From contig CM048849.1 of NCBI GenBank assembly GCA_026545225.1, positions 29,274,336-29,338,335 of the forward strand: 64,000 nucleotides of DNA, given 5' to 3'. The notes beneath the pieces were generated by a model that saw nothing but the letters and a program-made list of their open reading frames with translations, did no database searches and was not told where the DNA came from. This document shows positions 37,403 to 48,445 of the stretch, one piece after another (within the stretch, counting starts at the first letter, position 1; every line of letters starts with the position of its first letter). The position numbers were made by a program, and so were the translations under genes. This stretch comes from Cornus controversa (taxonomy: Eukaryota; Streptophyta; Magnoliopsida; Cornales; Cornaceae).

Positions 37403-38690
37403 GTTGGTTAGCATTTTGGTATATGCGGTGGGTCCCAGGGTCTAAAATTCAAATATGTTGGGTGTTGGTTGATCATGTGCTTTGGAACATGCTCCCAAGA
37501 GTTACATCTATGTTAGCTAATTTATTATGACTTGATTAGTTTAATCAATGGTAAATCAAAGTGCTTGGTTTGAATTTAATAAAATGGGTATGCACCTTGG
37601 CAAAATGCATAAGTTTTATTGAAGGTTTACTGATTAAGCGAGAAATAATCAAGTGACTTAATAAATATTCAATTGTTGATTTGGATTGATTGACACTTAT
37701 ACGTCCATATCCAGTTGTGCGTAGAAGGGTAATTTCGTATAATTAACATGAGTGTTGTGTGTTGAGGCAACACAAGGTTTAAAGACAACACATGGTTTAA
37801 CTATTCTCGAGTTGGAGTGCAACCACACTTATATAGTGGAATTAAGTTATGGTTAATGGATTATTAAAATTTAGGGTCATGAGATAACTGGGCCAATTTA
37901 TAATCCATTGGAGCTAATAAGAGTTTTGGCTCTTAAATAAGATCCTCAGTTCTAGCCCACTAGGTTGATTTAAAACCAACTAGGTTATTAAATATGAATT
38001 GATTTAATGTGCTAAGGGCATTTGTAATTTAATTACATGCCAAGGGTACAAGTGAAATTAAATATAAATATATATTGGATATTATAATATCATAGAATAT
38101 ATATAATTTAAATATATATATATAATATCTTATTTTCCGAAGGGAGAATATAAGATATGGAGTATGTATATATATTTCTTTTATATGAAGATATGATTTA
38201 TCATGTATTGCATATATGGAAAGAAAAAGTTGACTTGGGAGAAACTTTCCTATAAATATGTCATATTCTCTCATATATTAAGGAGTGAAAATTAGTCATA
38301 AGACTAGGGTTTTGCAATTATAACAAGTGTGGTTGTAAGAGATTGTAGAGAGAGAAATCAATTCACAAACCTCGGGTTTTCCCACAAGAACTAGGTTTTT
38401 AGAGAATCAACCTTAAGGGTCATAGTGGTGATTCTTAGGGGCAGTACACCAAGGAGATCGATTGTTTCACCAATTGTTGAAGACTTGGGGGTTGAAAAAT
38501 TATCCCGTATATGATCTCAGAATTCCATAATCTCCATGCAATCATATTTGTGTTCAATAGGAATTTTTTTTGTTATTTACATAATCTTTCATACATCAAG
38601 GGGTTCGACCAAGTTTATCGATTAATTTCGAGAAACACACTTCCACAAATAAAAAAAATGCCTTTCCCATCAAGTCGTATTAGAGCCACC
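37403..38690 (+). mobile_element. Copia-like LTR, right part, with primer-site remnant
   Basis: This continues 28537-28935 after removal of the inserted element. A TATAAATA box lies at 38251-38258. The LTR appears to end near 38672 (cccatca). It is followed by tcgtattagagcca (38675-38688), 12 of 14 matching the Met-tRNA primer site. Joined length is about 1.67 kb. No second LTR or coding domain follows in this window, so the element is truncated or non-autonomous. Confidence 0.65.
38251..38258 (+). promoter_or_regulatory. TATA box of the Copia-like LTR
   Basis: TATAAATA within the LTR, about 420 bp before the primer site, is the likely retroelement promoter. It is not known whether it is active. 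Confidence 0.45.
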
Positions 38691-38999
38691 TTGATGTTTA
38701 TGAAAAAAATATGTATTTATATTTTTTCCTAAATATTCATGGGTTCTTAAAATCATGTTATACATGTGTTTTGCATTGGTTATTGATTTTGTTGATTGTC
38801 ATGAATGGTTGATTATATAGATTCATGGATGAGGCTAGGGTTTTTCTTTTTATGATATAAGGCTTTCTACCAATTTTATTTCAATGTATTTATATTTTTG
38901 ATGTAAATATTAGAAAGCCTTGTTATCAAAGAACCCTATATTGCAAAGAACACGAAGAACACATCCATAGAGGACAAGCGAAGAAGAAGGGAACATAGA

Positions 39000-39500
39000 A
39001 CATTAGAGGCACGCGAGCACTGGAAGCAGCCGCTACGCATAGGCCACGTGCATGGCATCCTGCAGTGGTGCTGCCCACAGTAGTGCGCTGTGCACATGGT
39101 AACCAGCTTGCGCTGTGTGCAACAACACATGCTAGTAGTGTGCATCGCCGCTACGGGCAGCGACGCACGCATAACATTCCGTAGGCAGTGTTTGTGTAAG
39201 TACGTATAGGCATGCCGATGCCGCTGCGGCTTACGCACAATGCTGCCCTAAGGTAGTGGCTGCGCTTGTGTGTGCAGGCAAGCCCACGCCACTGTGGAGC
39301 ACACATAACGCTACCCTAGGGTAGCGGCTGCGCACATGTGTGTTCAGGTGAGACCACGATGCTGCGGTGCACACACAACATTGACCTAGGGGAACAGTTG
39401 TGCGTAAAGGCACAGGCGAGCCCGCGCCGCTGTAGCACGCGCACAACACTGACCTAAGGCAGTGGCTGCGTGCACGCAGGCACGCCATGGCAGCTCGTAC
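39000..39500. repeat. GC-rich minisatellite, about 62-75-bp degenerate units
   Basis: This island is very GC-rich compared with its AT-rich surroundings. At least four units from about 39218 to 39487 follow the pattern gccgctg...gcacacacaac...gacctaaggcagtggctgcg...caggc, with weaker units before them from about 39000. Units differ at many positions, so the array is old. Confidence 0.8.
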
Positions 39501-39560
39501 CGTGCTGCCTTAGGGCATTATGTGCACATGCGCGCTCGCATGGCGTGTCACCATGCTATG

Positions 39561-40429
39561 CGACACATGAGTTGTGTGATTCGGGTGCTATGCGCAAAGG
39601 GTTCCACCCATATGTGTTCTGGGATGGGTCTGAGAGATCTAGTTCAACCCAAATTATTCTTATTCCTTTTTCTACTTGTCGGTAGGCCGGGTGATGATTT
39701 CTCTAAAGCTAAGGAGTATACAATGGATGAAGTTGATTGAATATAAAGGTTATTTCTATTGTATTTCTTTTATAGAAATGTCTCATCCATTAACTTTGTT
39801 CCTTATTTGTTTATATGTATGGTTGCAATTAGATTTATGGATGTATGATAAAGGTAGTTTCATGCATTGGGATCCATGAATCTATCTATTTATTAATTTG
39901 ATTATTGTAAGTTTATGAGAAATTATTGACTTCAAAGTTTTCTTAAAAGTAATTGGAGATTTATTTTGGGAAAGTGTTGAAAATTAATTTTTGGTAAAAC
40001 CCTCCAATTTTGAAATTGGTGAAGTCTAAATTTACTCATAATAGGGCAAAAGATTCAAATTAATTATCATATGCATGGATATTATAAACTAGAAAACCCT
40101 CAAAGTTTTTTAAAATATCAAGTGGGAGAGGGGTCTTACAATAAAAAGTCCCATAGCCTTCATTATCAATCATAGTATAATGTTTTTATATTAATCCCCT
40201 TTCGGGGATAATGTAAAGCATGGAGTATACAAGATTGATTTCTCAATATTATTCCACTAGAATATTGTTCCCATCGGAATGGTAATATTTATTTTAGATA
40301 AGTATTGAGATCGATAATGGTACACACTTGACTTAGAATAATAGCATTTGTTTCCATCAGAATGGTAAATGTTATTATTATAGTGAGACCAAAAAAAAAT
40401 CAGGAGTTACTCATAGGGTGTAGAGGCCG
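39561..40429 (+). other. AT-rich internal DNA of the Copia-like element
   Basis: No protein domain was found. The purine-rich stretch caagtgggagagg (about 40118) is like a Copia polypurine tract, but no LTR follows it. Repeated segments occur at about 40262-40290 and 40350-40378 (atcggaatggtaa/atcagaatggtaa). Confidence 0.45.
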
Positions 40430-41477
40430 GGTCTAATTTTGATCGATTTTCTTTTTAAGCATCATATTCTTCATAAATGCGATTTAAATGATGTTTTGCA
40501 TGTTTTAAATGTGGAAAACATGTTTGAGAACTTGTTTAGAGGTTTTGGGAAGTTTTGGGAGAGTATGGCAAAATTTAAGAATTTTGGGTCAGCGGGGCTT
40601 GAGACGCGGGTCGGGTGGGCCCGGGAATTCAAAAATTTTTTGAGAAATATTTATTTTGGATGTTAGATTAAATAAAATGTTTAAAGAGTTAAGGAAGTGA
40701 TATCGTAGCCGTAGTCACTTTCAAAATCAAAAAATGAGATCAAGAGGGTACGTAAGTGACCCAGGGGCATTTTGGTCATTCCGCATCCTAGATATTTTAA
40801 ATATATGTATTGTAGAGATTCTCTCAAATCTTTATTGAACAAGGACCGACTGTATCTTCCTCTCTCTCTCCCTCTTCATTTCTCTTCATTTTTGAGGCCG
40901 TAGGCTTGGATTTGAAAGTTGTTGGTGAAGAATAACTTGTAGTACGGATCAAGGGCTTCAGTTGGAACCGAACAAACATGGATTTTGGCAAGGTAAAAAT
41001 TGGAAGAATTCTTCAGGATTTGCTACAAAGTCTTTAAATTCAAGGTAAGGGTGTTTCTTCCCTCTCATTCATCGATTCTATAGTTTTGGTGAGATTGGGA
41101 AGGTGTTGGTTGAGTTGAGTTGAGTTGTGGCATGTATGGGAGAGTGCTAGGGTTGTGCATTGTACTCTTCTCTTACTTATGGTTTATACATGCTACGTTG
41201 TTCATATTATATTATATTATATGGCGAATGTGTAATTATTCATATTGAATGCATGATAATGTGAGCATGTTGTGGTGTATTGTGAAATGTATGCATATAT
41301 GAAATGTATACCTAATTTTGAAAATATATGTGGCTATATGTAGAATGTGTTGAGGTAATGCATGCTAGAATTAAATATTGCAAGTATGTGAATTGAAGAG
41401 CATGAGAAATATATGTTATGTGATATATGTGCCTAATGAGCATGTATGTGTATATCGAAATGTTGTCTAAGTGTATC

Positions 41478-41740
41478 ATACATGGAAGTCGGAGATACCC
41501 AACCATGTATTTGAAGTGTTGAGAATATTCACATTGGGATGATCGTCAGAGATGCCCAATCATACCCCAAGTTTTATAATCGTTGGAGTTACCCAATCAC
41601 AAGGGCAAGACTAATGTATTTCCATAAATGTATGATCGTCAGAGTTGCCCAATTATACGAGTGTCGTCAGAGTTGACCAACACTTTGGTGTTGTCAGAGT
41701 TGCCAACACCAAATAATTGCGAGAGTTGATCAATTATGTC
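41478..41740 (+). repeat. array of seven small hairpins with a conserved loop
   Basis: The repeated loop is close to cgtcagagttgccca. Flanking arms differ from unit to unit but pair with each other: atacatgg/ccatgtat (41478-41510), atgat/atcat (41539-41563), a decayed unit near 41577-41600, gtatgat/attatac (41630-41658), agtgt/acact (41660-41684), tttggtgt/acaccaaa (41684-41713) and ataatt/aattat (41713-41737). It lies within the LTR. Confidence 0.85.
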
Positions 41741-42379
41741 TATGTATCGGATTATGACCGAAGAAGATATTAATATATCTTGACGCTTATGTGTTTTAAC
41801 TGTTAAGCATGATGTATAGATTAAATACACACTTGTTGAATTGCATTTGCGTTTGTTGACATGAAAACTTGATATATGTCATGTAGTGTAGCGACATCAT
41901 GATTGCATATCATGTTGGTTGGTGTCGGGTCGATGCTTAGGTGGGTTGGGGCATTCCTACTGAGCTCGTTGATTTGTTCACCCCTCTCCCCCCCCTCAAA
42001 CCTTTTACAGATACGGTACCGATGACGGACGGGAATTGAATATCCAAGTGGAGTTCCTTGTTGCTTTTGGTGATATTTTGGGATGTCGTAATCAATGTTA
42101 TCTATGTCGGCTTGTGGCATGTTGATGTCGTTGAGCTTGTAGTTGTGATTGAGCTAATTGTACTTTTGGACCTTATATATGTAACTCATATGATGAATAT
42201 GAATTTGGAGGATTATATGAATATGTAATTTGGATCAAATGTATGAGATGTATGACTTAATAACATTTCATTAATGTCTCAATGTTGCATGAATGGAATC
42301 GAGGATAATAATGTGTTTGGGAGTGAATTGTATAGAATTAGTGAACTCATATGAACTTTGCAGGAATTGCCTTCGACAA

Positions 42380-42570
42380 GTTATGATGTATCGTAATGCC
42401 CATTATGATGTATCATAATTCGGCGATGCATCGTATGACCAATATCGATGTATCGTAATAGTGTTGGGAAATTGGGATGGAAAAATAGCAGTTTTTGTAC
42501 TTTGTTACGATGTATCTCCAATGTATTGTAGATTACGATGCATCGTAACCATGATTACAATGTATCACAA
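42380..42570 (+). repeat. cluster of gatgcatc/gatgtatc palindromic repeats
   Basis: There are about seven copies of a near-palindrome, consensus ttacgatgyatcgtaat, for example near 42388, 42408, 42425, 42447, 42508, 42535 and 42553. It lies in the distal part of the Del/Tekay-like LTR. Confidence 0.85.
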
Positions 42571-43147
42571 TCCATGGGAAGGATTGATATTTAAGGTGTG
42601 TTTAGACAAGTATGTGAGGTCAAGTGTGGGGCCCATTGGGGTTAGTTAGTGTTGAGTTGTACATACATAGATATGTGCATGAGATTAAGCTTCTGTGGTA
42701 ATTTAAGGTTAAGATGGTTCATTAGGGCTTAATGGATGGGTTCGCTCTCGAGATTCGAGCTTAGAGACAGAGTCTCTAGTGATTCAAAAATCGGGGCATG
42801 ATAACTTGGTATCAGAGCATGATATCATAGTGAAATTGTTAATGTGAGGTGATGAAATGTAACTGACTCACCCTCAATTTTCGGGTGCCAAAATCAGGGC
42901 GTGACAACTTAGTAGCAAAGCAATCGAGTTTGAATACCTGAGGACGAAGGGTGATATTTTGATTATGTGTTTATTTGAGGTTAAGGATTAGAACATGTTA
43001 TATAGAATATGCTTATGTACTTACTTGTTTGGTATGACATGCTAAATTGTGAAGTGACCTGGCATGGCGTTGAGTAAGCATGAGGAGAATTGATTGGTGA
43101 CACACGTGTTTTGGTTTTAAGTATTTTTTTGTTATCTATATTGCAAG

Positions 43148-44130
43148 ATGCCACCACGAAGAGCTCGCGAAGGAGCAACTATAACTCTTATTGATAGGGA
43201 ACAATTTATGCACAACATGGTTACAACTATGCGACAAATTGCTAGGGAAACACAAGAAGAGACTCGGGCTCAACCTAGAGCAACTCCCAATAGAATGATA
43301 TTGGCATTGAGACATGTCAAGAAGCATAATCTGCCATCATATGTAGGAGGGTCTGTCCCTATGGTGGCAACAAATTGACTAGATGAAATAGACAAGCTCC
43401 TTACCTCACTAGAGGTAGAGAAGGACTTGAGGGTGAAAGTAGCCGCCCAAGTGTTATTCTTCGAGAAATATTTTTGGTAATGGTGAAGGACAGTTTGAGA
43501 CAAGAGTTCTATGATTTACTTCAAGGGACTATAACAATTATGGAATATGAGACCAAGTTCACATCATTTGCTCGTTTTGTACAAGAGGTGATCCCTATTG
43601 AGAAATTCAAGGTGAAGAATTTCATGAGAGGTCTCTAAAATTTTATAAGGGATATAGTGTCGGTTTTGGGTTTAACAAGCTATGCTATGGTGGTGGAGAG
43701 AGCATTGATTGTAGAGGAAGTTAGCAATGATAATCAGAGGATACAGGATGCCAAGAATCAGGCTAAGGGTACCATAACATTTTTTGGTAATCAAGGGAGG
43801 AAGAGGCACAGAGAGAATGTGTCGCTTTCTCAGGGGCAATAGTTGGCTCGCCTAGTACCATCATTGCCTTTGTTTACCGAACCTTCAGGGTCTACAGTGG
43901 TGTGTTATGACTGCCAATGGTCCGGTCATTACAGATCAGAGTGCCCTTAGAGGCAAGTAGTGGCATCAGTGCCAGTGACATTGGGAGGGGAGCGGATATG
44001 CTTTCATTGTTGATAGCCAAGACATGTTAGAGGAAACTGCCTTTAGAGGCAGGGTACACAGAATGGTTCTGGGTCTCAGTAGAGGACTGTATCAGCTGCC
44101 ATAGTTTAGTCTGGCTATAGGGCATTTTCA
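43148..44130 (+). pseudogene. broken Del/Tekay-like gypsy gag with zinc knuckles
   Basis: It starts MPPRRAREGATITLIDREQF, with an in-frame stop at 43376-43378, then LDEIDKLLTSLEVEKDLRV. A frameshift or deletion near 43478 leads into SLRQEFYDLLQGTITIMEYE, with another stop near 43636. A CCHC knuckle CYDCQWSGHYRSEC (about 43905-43946) is followed by a second, stop-interrupted one (CFHC...HVRGNC, about 44000-44040). Protease, reverse transcriptase and integrase are absent. The order fits a chromovirus-type gag. Confidence 0.8.
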
Positions 44131-44238
44131 CCACCCCAGACAGCACAGTCAGTTCATGGTTCTTGAGTAGTGAGAGGGTCTACTCCTGCTTCTAATCAGT
44201 AGTCAGGGTTTTAAAGCAAAATAATGATATTTTCAAGG

Positions 44239-44345
44239 TTGGACCGGTCCAGGGTTTAGTTGGACCGGTCCATGATGTCTCGGGATCTCCAGACAGTAGT
44301 CCACAGGAGTTGGACCAGTCCAAGGAAATCCTGGACCAGTCCAAG
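44239..44345 (+). repeat. four ggaccggtcc-type palindromes
   Basis: Perfect ggaccggtcc occurs at 44241-44250 and 44262-44271. The variant ggaccagtcc occurs at 44312-44321 and 44333-44342. All sit in ttggaccNgtccaag-type context. Confidence 0.88.
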
Positions 44346-44479
44346 TTGGCTACATGGCGAATTTTGCCTTCTTTAATCATGTTTTGACTCGAATTAACCC
44401 AGAACTTTCTAAAAATGTGGGGACTTGTTTCATACTTGATTTTAACTTGTTTTCTAAGGAAATTAGGGTTTCTAATCTC

Positions 44480-44486
44480 TATAAAA
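44480..44486 (+). promoter_or_regulatory. TATA box of the Copia-like LTR block
   Basis: TATAAAA follows aggg- and CT-rich DNA and precedes a ctctctc segment, as in plant LTR promoters. Activity is unknown. Confidence 0.4.
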
Positions 44487-44949
44487 ACCTTATATGATTT
44501 CTCTCTCATTAATGCTTTCATTATACGATAGATATATATTCTAGAGAGAGAAAACATTGAGATTTTTTTCTAAACAGAGAATTTTTCCCTCAAATTCTTT
44601 GTTTATATTTTTGAGAGCACACACATATTTTAATGAGTGATTTAGGGTGATCTCTATTTGCTTGATCAATTGTTCGAGACTGCATTGAAGATTTCTTCGT
44701 GATCAAGTTACTGGATTGGTGTCTTCTACAACTGTTACGTTGGTGAGGAAGGAGAAGAAAATCATACTACAAAAATGACATAATACTTATTAAGTGTTCG
44801 TGTTCTTCCAGTTACCCTTCTGGAAGGATTTTGACGTTAGCCGGGAATCTGCAGTAGTTGGACGAGGTAGTCGCAATTGTAAGCCTGAGATGTTCCACAT
44901 CAGAGTTCTTGCTAGAGTGGAGTGGGTGTGAACCTGAGACAGAGTCTGT

Positions 44950-46336
44950 TGTTGTGTGCGGTTGCGCTACTCACAATTTATAATTTACCACTCGCAATAA
45001 AACAAATCCTTGAAGGATAGGGCTCTAAGTTGAGGGTGTCGATCCCAATAATCCGCTAAAGGTTGAGGGTTGTTTCTTGTTTAAATCACAATCAGGTGTT
45101 GGTTATTTTCTTACTCTAATTTGAAAGCATAAAAGATAATTAAAATACAAAGTTTGAGAGAAGAGTTAAGGACTAGGGGTGAGACTTCACCACCAGCCTC
45201 GTAGTATGCCACCCTTCTAATAAATTATGAGAATTCATACAATTGTGTACTAAATGACGCGTTGACAAGTCCCACCTACAACGATGTCGCCAAGAGAATT
45301 CACACACCTTAAGATACTATAATCTATCTTTGAAAAATGTGATTTCCCTACTTATGTAATTACCTAAGTGTAGCTAAATCACCGTCTCTAAGCATGGACT
45401 ATGTAAATCTAGCTATGCATGTTATAGTGAAAACTAGTCTCAAGCCATCACTTGTAGTCCTTGTGAAACTTACAAGTGTTTGAAGATCATGTGAGGAATT
45501 TAAGCATTCTAAGACAAGAAGATAAATTACAACACATGAACATGAAGAATTTGTAAACTTATATTGATACATAAGGCTTAAGGCAAGAGACATATATACA
45601 AAATACATAAAAATCCCCAATTCATTGAAGTTAGAACATATTTACAAGGCTAGGGTTTTTCAAAACCCTATAGAAGGATTAGTTGATCATGGTGGGCTGA
45701 AAGTACTCATAGACAGAGATGGTCCCATGTTCAAAATGGTCTTCAAGGCCTTATAAAGTCCTATTTGAAGATTTCCCTCTCTAGAACTTCACTTTCTCTC
45801 TCTAGAATTCTATATATGCTCTCTATTACAAGAATTTTGATATCTCCATTTATTACATATTTTTTAGTTATATATCTGATCTAAGGCTCAAAATATCAAA
45901 GAAATTCCGTTTAAGGCTTTATCCAAGCAAAATTGGATAAGTGGCAAGTGAAGAAAATATCTACAGAAAAATATCTTCTACAGGATTGGACGATGCATCA
46001 AAATAGGGACTTTGATGAATCAAAGCTGCGATGCATCGAAGTAGGCACTTCGATGCATCGATCTCTCCTTCTTTTGTAGATCTTTAACTTTTTAGTTTTC
46101 CGACTCCGGTCTTGACACGCCATTCACTATTCCTTGATATGAACTTTCCATGAAGCATGATAGGACATAGGAATGCATTCTTAAACTAATAAATGAGTCA
46201 AATTACGTCGAATTCTGAGTTTGAACCTAAAATCATCAAAAACATAAAAACACGTAAAAAATATACAATATGTGCAGCTATAGGATCAAAATACATAAGT
46301 AAAGGAGCGAGAATGTATAACATTCAACGCTTATCG
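44950..46336 (-). mobile_element. solo LTR related to the Athila-type element
   Basis: About 1387 bp, similar in length and internal landmarks to the LTRs at 28936-30315: actcgcaa..., a gtcgatccca-like segment, a ttcaccacca segment, and the end agaatgtataacattcaacgc. The 9-bp word gtctgttgt occurs at both borders (44944-44952 and 46336-46344), which includes a 5-bp target duplication (tctgt). The last bases are ATCG rather than CA. No internal domain remains, as expected after LTR-LTR recombination. It contains gatgcatc palindromes at 45990-46062. Confidence 0.75.
45990..46062 (+). repeat. cluster of cgatgcatcg palindromes in the solo LTR
   Basis: Four spaced copies: cgatgcatca (45991), tgatgaatca (about 46013), cgatgcatcg (about 46029) and cgatgcatcg (46051). 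Each is followed or preceded by aag/ctt-type bases that extend the palindrome. Confidence 0.85.
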
Positions 46337-46560
46337 TCTGTTGTACTTTGCTTCGACGATAGTGGATTTGCTTTTCCGGGGCTACAAAGCCTCACACGTG
46401 ATTTTTTTTCGATTTGGGTTTTCCACGTATATCTGGTGCATTCGTTTACTTTACTACACTTTATTTATTTACTTGCTTTGTGGGATTGCTTTAATTATTA
46501 ATTGAACTTAAAATTAGATAATCTGAACAATTAAGTAAAAAACAAGTAAACCTAATCACC

Positions 46561-47359
46561 CCCTCTAGGTTTTAGATCTAACTTTCACAACTGCTTCCGC
46601 ACCGCGCAACTCACAATTGTGTGTCAACATGTAAGCCCCAATTTATGCGCCTGTGAGAGTGTGAGAGAAAGAATTTAGGATGAATTTACCAAATTGTGAA
46701 GCAAGGGTTTTCCCTTTCAGTTGCCTTTAAGAACTCAGAATTTCTCGAATCAAGCTCCATCGTTAAATCAATGATAATCGATCACTATTGAGAGAATTAA
46801 ACGATGAGTGCTCATTCCATTGAAGGTAATCGTGTTATTAACCCCTTTCAGCAGCCATGGATGACCTTTAGTTAAACCCGAATTTCTCTTTATCTCTCTT
46901 TATATCGCCTATATCACTCTCTATATATTATATTTAGCTTACACAGAAGAAAGGAAGACAACAAACTAATCGGTAGCCATGGAAAAATGCTTTGAAACCT
47001 CTGTATCTCTCACTCTCTCTCTCTCTCACTCTATCGCTACACACAGACACTCTTACTCTCTTGATTTTCTTTGTTGATGAATAATTTTCAACCAAACCCT
47101 AATTCCTTATAACATTTTTTTTATATAACTAGGGTTACCCTAGCCTTTGAAATTTCCATTATGCCCTTCTTTGGAAGATGACGAGTGCAATTAGGTTAGT
47201 GCAAATACATAGAAATGTATAATTATAACATGGGAATTAAATAAATCATGAAAATATATCCAAAATGAGCATTTAAAGTGAAATGACAATAATGCCCCTA
47301 CATATCCTTTTGATGTTAAAATCATGGCAAACATGCTCATGGACTTCCTGGACCATCAT
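46561..47359. other. unassigned region between the LTR block and the 0.9-kb repeat array
   Basis: No gene or transposon was recognised. There is a CT microsatellite at about 47007-47035. The DNA near 47340 passes into the tail of the 0.9-kb repeat (aatagtaagtgtacatagactt). Confidence 0.5.
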
Positions 47360-47569
47360 ATATTTATTATGATAATAGTAAGTGTACATAGACTTGCATG
47401 TTAGTAAAGTGTATTAATTATAACTAGCAAGAAGTGCATTTCCAATGCATGTGACTGAAAATAAAAATAAAATAATAAAAAAGTAATTATAAAGTAATTT
47501 GCTTAAATAAATAATTTGAAGTACTTCAATGTCAAATTTAATTCATTTTCTAATTTCATCTTTTCCAAA

Positions 47570-48445
47570 ATAAATCAATTTAAATTCAAAACATAATGTT
47601 TCTTTTGCTCAACTTGATTCGTCATCGAAATATATTACCTCAACTTGACGGAGGTTATCATACATGACATACTCTCGAGATTTCCAGTAAAAATTTTCAT
47701 CTGATTTAGTTGCGTATGAAAATTCACACGACATGGTGTGCTCCTCAAGTTCTTTACATCTTTCAACCTAATTAATTTGCTCTTGTGAGAAGGGCGAAAT
47801 GGGAAGACATGTACTATGATGTGATCCTGAAGATCTTTACATCCTTCAACCCAATATACATCATATTGAATGTATTCCATTTCTCCCTTACTAGAAACCC
47901 AAACTTCATCTCCATCGCACCACTTTACAAAACCCTAACACCATGATTCTCTCCTCGTCCATAACATGCCTAACTCCAATCACATCTTCTCAACACCACA
48001 AAGCTGAAACTCTCAAGAATAGATTATGGTAGCAAAGGGTGGAGGGATGTTCAAGTGACTGTGAAATTGTGGCTCAAAACTCTATGGAGAAATCGATGTT
48101 GTTGCATATAGTGACAGAGCCCGAATAAGGTTAGAGGGGGAATATACGCCACCTGAGTTGGCTCTGTCAACATCTTTTATTTATGTATAAACACAATTGA
48201 GCATATGAAAAAAAGTATATTTATTATGATAATAGTAAATGTACATAGACTTCGATGATTGTAAAGTTATCATGGCTCTAAATATGAGAAAAATGTATTT
48301 ATTATAACTAGTAAAAAGTGCATGTCCAATGCATGTAATTGAAAATAAATATAAAAAAATAAAAAGTAATTTACTTAAATAAAATTTTTTTAGTGCTTTA
48401 ATGTCCAATTCAATCCCTTTTCTAATTTCATTATTTTCAAATAGC
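47570..48445 (+). repeat. 0.9-kb F-box-like tandem repeat, copy 1
   Basis: An 876-bp unit with landmarks in fixed order: tcaatttaaatt, gaggttatcat, atactctcgagatt, a segment reading KWEDMYYDVILKIFTSFN on the plus strand (about 47793-47850), gaaacccaaacttcatctcc, a tatgtataaacacaattga segment, and agtgtatttattataacta. The repeated peptide resembles the start of an F-box (W-E-D-x2-x-D-x3-K-I-F). No full F-box protein is present. A partial preceding copy covers about 47360-47569. Confidence 0.75.

Larger units (their letters stand above)
40430..42797 (+). mobile_element. long Del/Tekay-like Ty3-gypsy LTR (single copy)
   Basis: It ends at about 42801 with gggcatgata followed by cttggtatcagagca, whose tggtatcagagc is a perfect Met-tRNA primer site (42808-42822). 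A gag remnant starts 330 bp later. A CT-rich transcription-start-like zone is seen at 40858-40890. The left boundary is uncertain. It includes an array of small hairpins (41478-41740) and a cluster of gatgcatc-type palindromes (42380-42570). No matching right LTR exists in the window. Confidence 0.65.
44217..46560 (+). mobile_element. Copia-like LTR block, split by a solo LTR
   Basis: It starts with a cluster of ggaccggtcc palindromes, has a TATAAAA box at 44480-44486, and ends with caccccctctaggttt (about 46548), a wording seen at the end of many plant Copia LTRs. It is interrupted by the solo LTR 44950-46336; removing that joins gagtctgt to tgtactttgc. No coding sequence was found, and the ends are approximate. 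Confidence 0.5.

Noticed and set aside
38936-39740. Several open frames on both strands in the GC-rich island
   Set aside because: Open frames are expected where stop codons are rare. The peptides are repetitive, Cys/His/Arg-rich and without a domain.
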